Below, in pieces: positions 61,557 through 64,000 of a DNA stretch of 64,000 nt (positions are counted from its first letter, which is position 1; each line of letters opens with the position of its first letter). Source of the DNA: Sphingomonas sp. LY54 (GTDB lineage: Bacteria > Pseudomonadota > Alphaproteobacteria > Sphingomonadales > Sphingomonadaceae); assembly GCF_035594035.1 (NCBI RefSeq), contig NZ_CP141588.1:1695501-1759500 (forward strand). The letters are read 5' to 3'. A model generated the notes under the pieces. It saw only the letters and a program-made list of their open reading frames with translations, made no database searches and was not told the DNA's origin. A program made the position numbers and the translations under genes.

Positions 61557-64000
61557 ATGCTCGACGCCCAGAATGCGCCCGCCGTCCCGCCGGCTACGAT
61601 CCGCCGCGAAGACTATCGCCCACCCGCATGGCTGGTGCCCGAGATCGCCCTCGAATTCGACCTCGCGGCGAAGCGCACGATCGTCAAGGCGACGCTGACC
61701 ATCGAGCGCAACCAGCCCGGCGAGCCGCTTCGCCTCGACGGCGAAGACCTGAAACTGCTCTCGGTCAAGATCGATGGCCAGCCGGCCGCGCACAGCCATG
61801 CCGACGACGTCCTCACGATCCCGCTCGACGCGCGCAGCGCCGTGGTCGAGACGATCGTCGAGATCGCGCCCTCCGCCAACAGCCAGTTGATGGGCCTCTA
61901 TGAATCGGGCGGCATCCTCTGCACCCAGTGCGAGGCCGAGGGCTTCCGCCGCATCACCTTCTTCCCCGACCGACCCGACGTGCTCAGCCGCTACAAGGTG
62001 CGGATGGTCGCCGACAAAGGGGCCTATCCGGTCTTGCTCGCCAATGGCGATCCGATCGCACGGGGCGATCTCCCCGATGGCCGCCACTGGGCCGAATGGC
62101 ACGATCCCTTCCCCAAGCCCTCCTATCTGTTCGCGCTGGTCGCCGGCGATCTCGTCGCCAACCGCGATACGTTCGTCACCAGCTCGGGCCGCACGGTCGA
62201 TCTCGGCATCTGGGTACGGGCCGAGGACCTTCCCAAGACCCAGCATGCGATGGACGCGCTCAAGGCCTCGATGGCCTGGGACGAGCGCGTCTACGGCCGC
62301 GAGTACGACCTTGCCGTGTTCAACATCGTCGCCGTCTCCGATTTCAACTTCGGCGCGATGGAGAATAAGGGGCTCAACGTCTTCAACTCGCGCTACATCC
62401 TCGCCGATCCGGATACGGCCACCGACGCGGATTACGACGCGGTCGCGGGCGTGGTGGCGCACGAATATTTCCACAATTGGTCGGGCAACCGCGTCACCTG
62501 CCGCGACTGGTTCCAGCTCTCTCTCAAGGAAGGCTTCACCGTCTTCCGCGATCAGCAATTCTCGGCGGATCAGGGCAGCCATGCGGTGAAGCGGATCGAG
62601 GACGTGCGCGCCCTTCGTTCGGCGCAGTTCCCGGAGGACGCCGGCCCGCTCGCCCATCCGATCCGCCCCGAATCCTATATCGAGATCTCGAACTTCTACA
62701 CCGCGACCGTCTACAACAAGGGCGCCGAGGTGATCCGGATGATGCACACCATCCTGGGCCCGGAAGGCTTCCGCGCCGGCAGCGATCTCTATTTTGGCAG
62801 CCATGACGGCACCGCCGCCACCTGCGAGGATTTCGTCCGCGCGATGGAGCTGGCGACCGGCGCCGACCTCGAGCGCTTCCGCCGCTGGTACGCCCAGGCC
62901 GGCACGCCGCGGGTGAAGGCGACGCTTACCCATCGCGATGGCGACGGCCGCGCGCACCTGCTGCTCGAACAGACCGTTCCACCGACGCCGGGACAGCCCA
63001 CCAAGCAGCCGATGCCGATCCCGCTCAAGATCGCCTTGTTCGGTGACAAGACCGGCGAGAAATATGTCGACCAGCTTATCCTGCTGGAGGATTCGAGCCA
63101 CGAAGTGATCTTCGAGGGCATCGGCGAGCGCCCGGTCCTGTCGATCAACCGCGATTTCTCGGCGCCGGTCATCATCGAGAGCAACCGCTCGACCGAGGAC
63201 CTCGCTTTCCTTTCGGCGCACGATGACAATCCGTTCGCGCGCTACGAGGCGATGCAGCAACTGATGCTCGACACGTTGATCGCCGCGGTCACCACCGGCA
63301 GGGCGGACCACGCGCCGGTGATCGAGGCGGTGCGCAACACGCTGGCCGACGACCGGCTCGACCCGGCCTTCATCGCGGAGGCAGTGCTGCTGCCGACCGA
63401 GGCCTTCATCGGCGACCATCTGCTGATCGTCGAGCCGGAGGCGATCCACAGCGCGCGCGAGCGGCTCCGCGCCGAGCTCGGCATCGAGCTCGAGCAGCAA
63501 TGGCGCGATTTCTATGCCGCCGCCGCCGCCAACCGGTTCGAATATTCGCCGGCCGCCAAGGGCGCGCGCCGCCTGCGCACCGTCTCGCTCGGCTATCTGT
63601 CGGCCGGCGGCGCCGAGGACGCTCCGGCCCTGGCGATGCGCCAGTTCGCCGAAGCCGACAACATGACCGACCGCCAGGGCGCGCTCGGCACGCTCGCCAA
63701 CAGCGAGGCCCCCGAGCGCGGCGAGGCCCTTGCCGCTTTCTACGAGCGCTACCGCGACAACGCCTTGGTGCTCGACAAATGGTTCATGGTGCAGGCGCTC
63801 TCCACCCGCGACGATACGGTCGATGCGGTGCTGGCGCTGGCCGAGCATCCCGATTTCACGCTCGCCAACCCGAACCGCATGCGGGCCCTGATCAGCGCCT
63901 TCGCCGCCAACCAGCGCGCCTTCCACGACGCGGACGGACGCGGCTACCGCTTCCTCGCCGATACGATCCTCGCCGTGGACAAATTGAACCCGCAGACCGC
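61557..64000 (+). CDS. pepN: Aminopeptidase N (M1), 3' partial
   Basis: 814 codons are visible from ATG 61557; the frame is open at the window edge. PepN of the E. coli type: N-terminal beta domain (MLDAQNAPAVPPATIRREDYRPP), exopeptidase motif FNFGAMENKGLNVFN, zinc site HEYFHNWSGNRVTCRDWFQLSLKEG (HExxH ... E). Broad-specificity removal of N-terminal residues. Full-length members are about 870 aa, so little is missing. Confidence 0.96.
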   Translation, partial: MLDAQNAPAVPPATIRREDYRPPAWLVPEIALEFDLAAKRTIVKATLTIERNQPGEPLRLDGEDLKLLSVKIDGQPAAHSHADDVLTIPLDARSAVVETIVEIAPSANSQLMGLYESGGILCTQCEAEGFRRITFFPDRPDVLSRYKVRMVADKGAYPVLLANGDPIARGDLPDGRHWAEWHDPFPKPSYLFALVAGDLVANRDTFVTSSGRTVDLGIWVRAEDLPKTQHAMDALKASMAWDERVYGREYDLAVFNIVAVSDFNFGAMENKGLNVFNSRYILADPDTATDADYDAVAGVVAHEYFHNWSGNRVTCRDWFQLSLKEGFTVFRDQQFSADQGSHAVKRIEDVRALRSAQFPEDAGPLAHPIRPESYIEISNFYTATVYNKGAEVIRMMHTILGPEGFRAGSDLYFGSHDGTAATCEDFVRAMELATGADLERFRRWYAQAGTPRVKATLTHRDGDGRAHLLLEQTVPPTPGQPTKQPMPIPLKIALFGDKTGEKYVDQLILLEDSSHEVIFEGIGERPVLSINRDFSAPVIIESNRSTEDLAFLSAHDDNPFARYEAMQQLMLDTLIAAVTTGRADHAPVIEAVRNTLADDRLDPAFIAEAVLLPTEAFIGDHLLIVEPEAIHSARERLRAELGIELEQQWRDFYAAAAANRFEYSPAAKGARRLRTVSLGYLSAGGAEDAPALAMRQFAEADNMTDRQGALGTLANSEAPERGEALAAFYERYRDNALVLDKWFMVQALSTRDDTVDAVLALAEHPDFTLANPNRMRALISAFAANQRAFHDADGRGYRFLADTILAVDKLNPQT

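Overview
The window is high-GC alphaproteobacterial chromosome, most likely from a sphingomonad (Sphingomonadales). The support is: an EipA (DUF1134) gene, GAAC-N7-GAAC SOS boxes of the alphaproteobacterial type upstream of uvrA and of an SRAP gene, many small proteins of sphingomonad-type DUF families (DUF6961, DUF6894, DUF3892), and several families of GC-rich palindromic repeats scattered between and inside genes. No database search was possible, so family names come from recognising motifs.

Region 1 (1-17.9 kb) is core chromosome with one low-GC insert. It opens with a 5'-truncated beta-class DNA methyltransferase carrying a C-terminal Mrr/PD-(D/E)xK-like domain. A peptidoglycan-binding protein and SOS-controlled uvrA follow. 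Between a gene remnant behind uvrA and the next core genes lies a small AT-richer island (about 6.7-9.3 kb). It holds a translationally coupled three-gene operon (small RNase H-like protein, Ser/Thr kinase, basic microprotein) and a convergent gene of unknown function. Next come an SOS-type divergent pair (zinc-ribbon protein and SRAP/HMCES-type DNA-protein crosslink protein), a repeat-rich stretch (10.5-12.2 kb), a flavodoxin-fold reductase, ygfZ, pyrC, a lipoprotein, eipA and a 2OG-Fe(II) oxygenase.

Region 2 (17.9-48.9 kb) is an integrated element of about 31 kb. It sits at the 3' end of tRNA-Ser(GCT). A tyrosine integrase is next to the tRNA, and a 15-bp copy of the tRNA end lies just upstream of serS at the far side. 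Excision would place tRNA-Ser next to seryl-tRNA synthetase. The left part holds the integrase and a tightly overlapping early operon of DNA-binding proteins. The middle holds a non-coding control region with palindromes and podophage-like tail and ejection genes (tailspike, O-acetyltransferase, RGQD-repeat protein, a 1712-aa internal-virion-like protein with an M15-like peptidase domain). No terminase, portal or capsid gene is visible. The right part holds a Fic protein with a short upstream partner gene, a seven-gene minus-strand operon facing an XRE repressor, and then a zone of small accessory genes, frameshifted genes and palindromic repeats, ending with a multi-HTH, sigma-like regulator.

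Region 3 (49-64 kb) is core chromosome again: serS, an alpha/beta hydrolase, a thioesterase, a HExxH peptidase, an S9 oligopeptidase, an X-Pro aminopeptidase, tRNA-Thr(GGT), an orphan PAS histidine kinase facing two PilZ proteins, threonine aldolase, a DMT transporter and a 3'-truncated pepN.

The most notable signals are palindromic repeats inserted in frame into three coding genes (uvrA, SRAP, and a coiled-coil protein), with a compensatory base change supporting structure in one family; the low-GC kinase operon; and the tRNA-Ser/serS-flanked, capsid-less prophage-like element.
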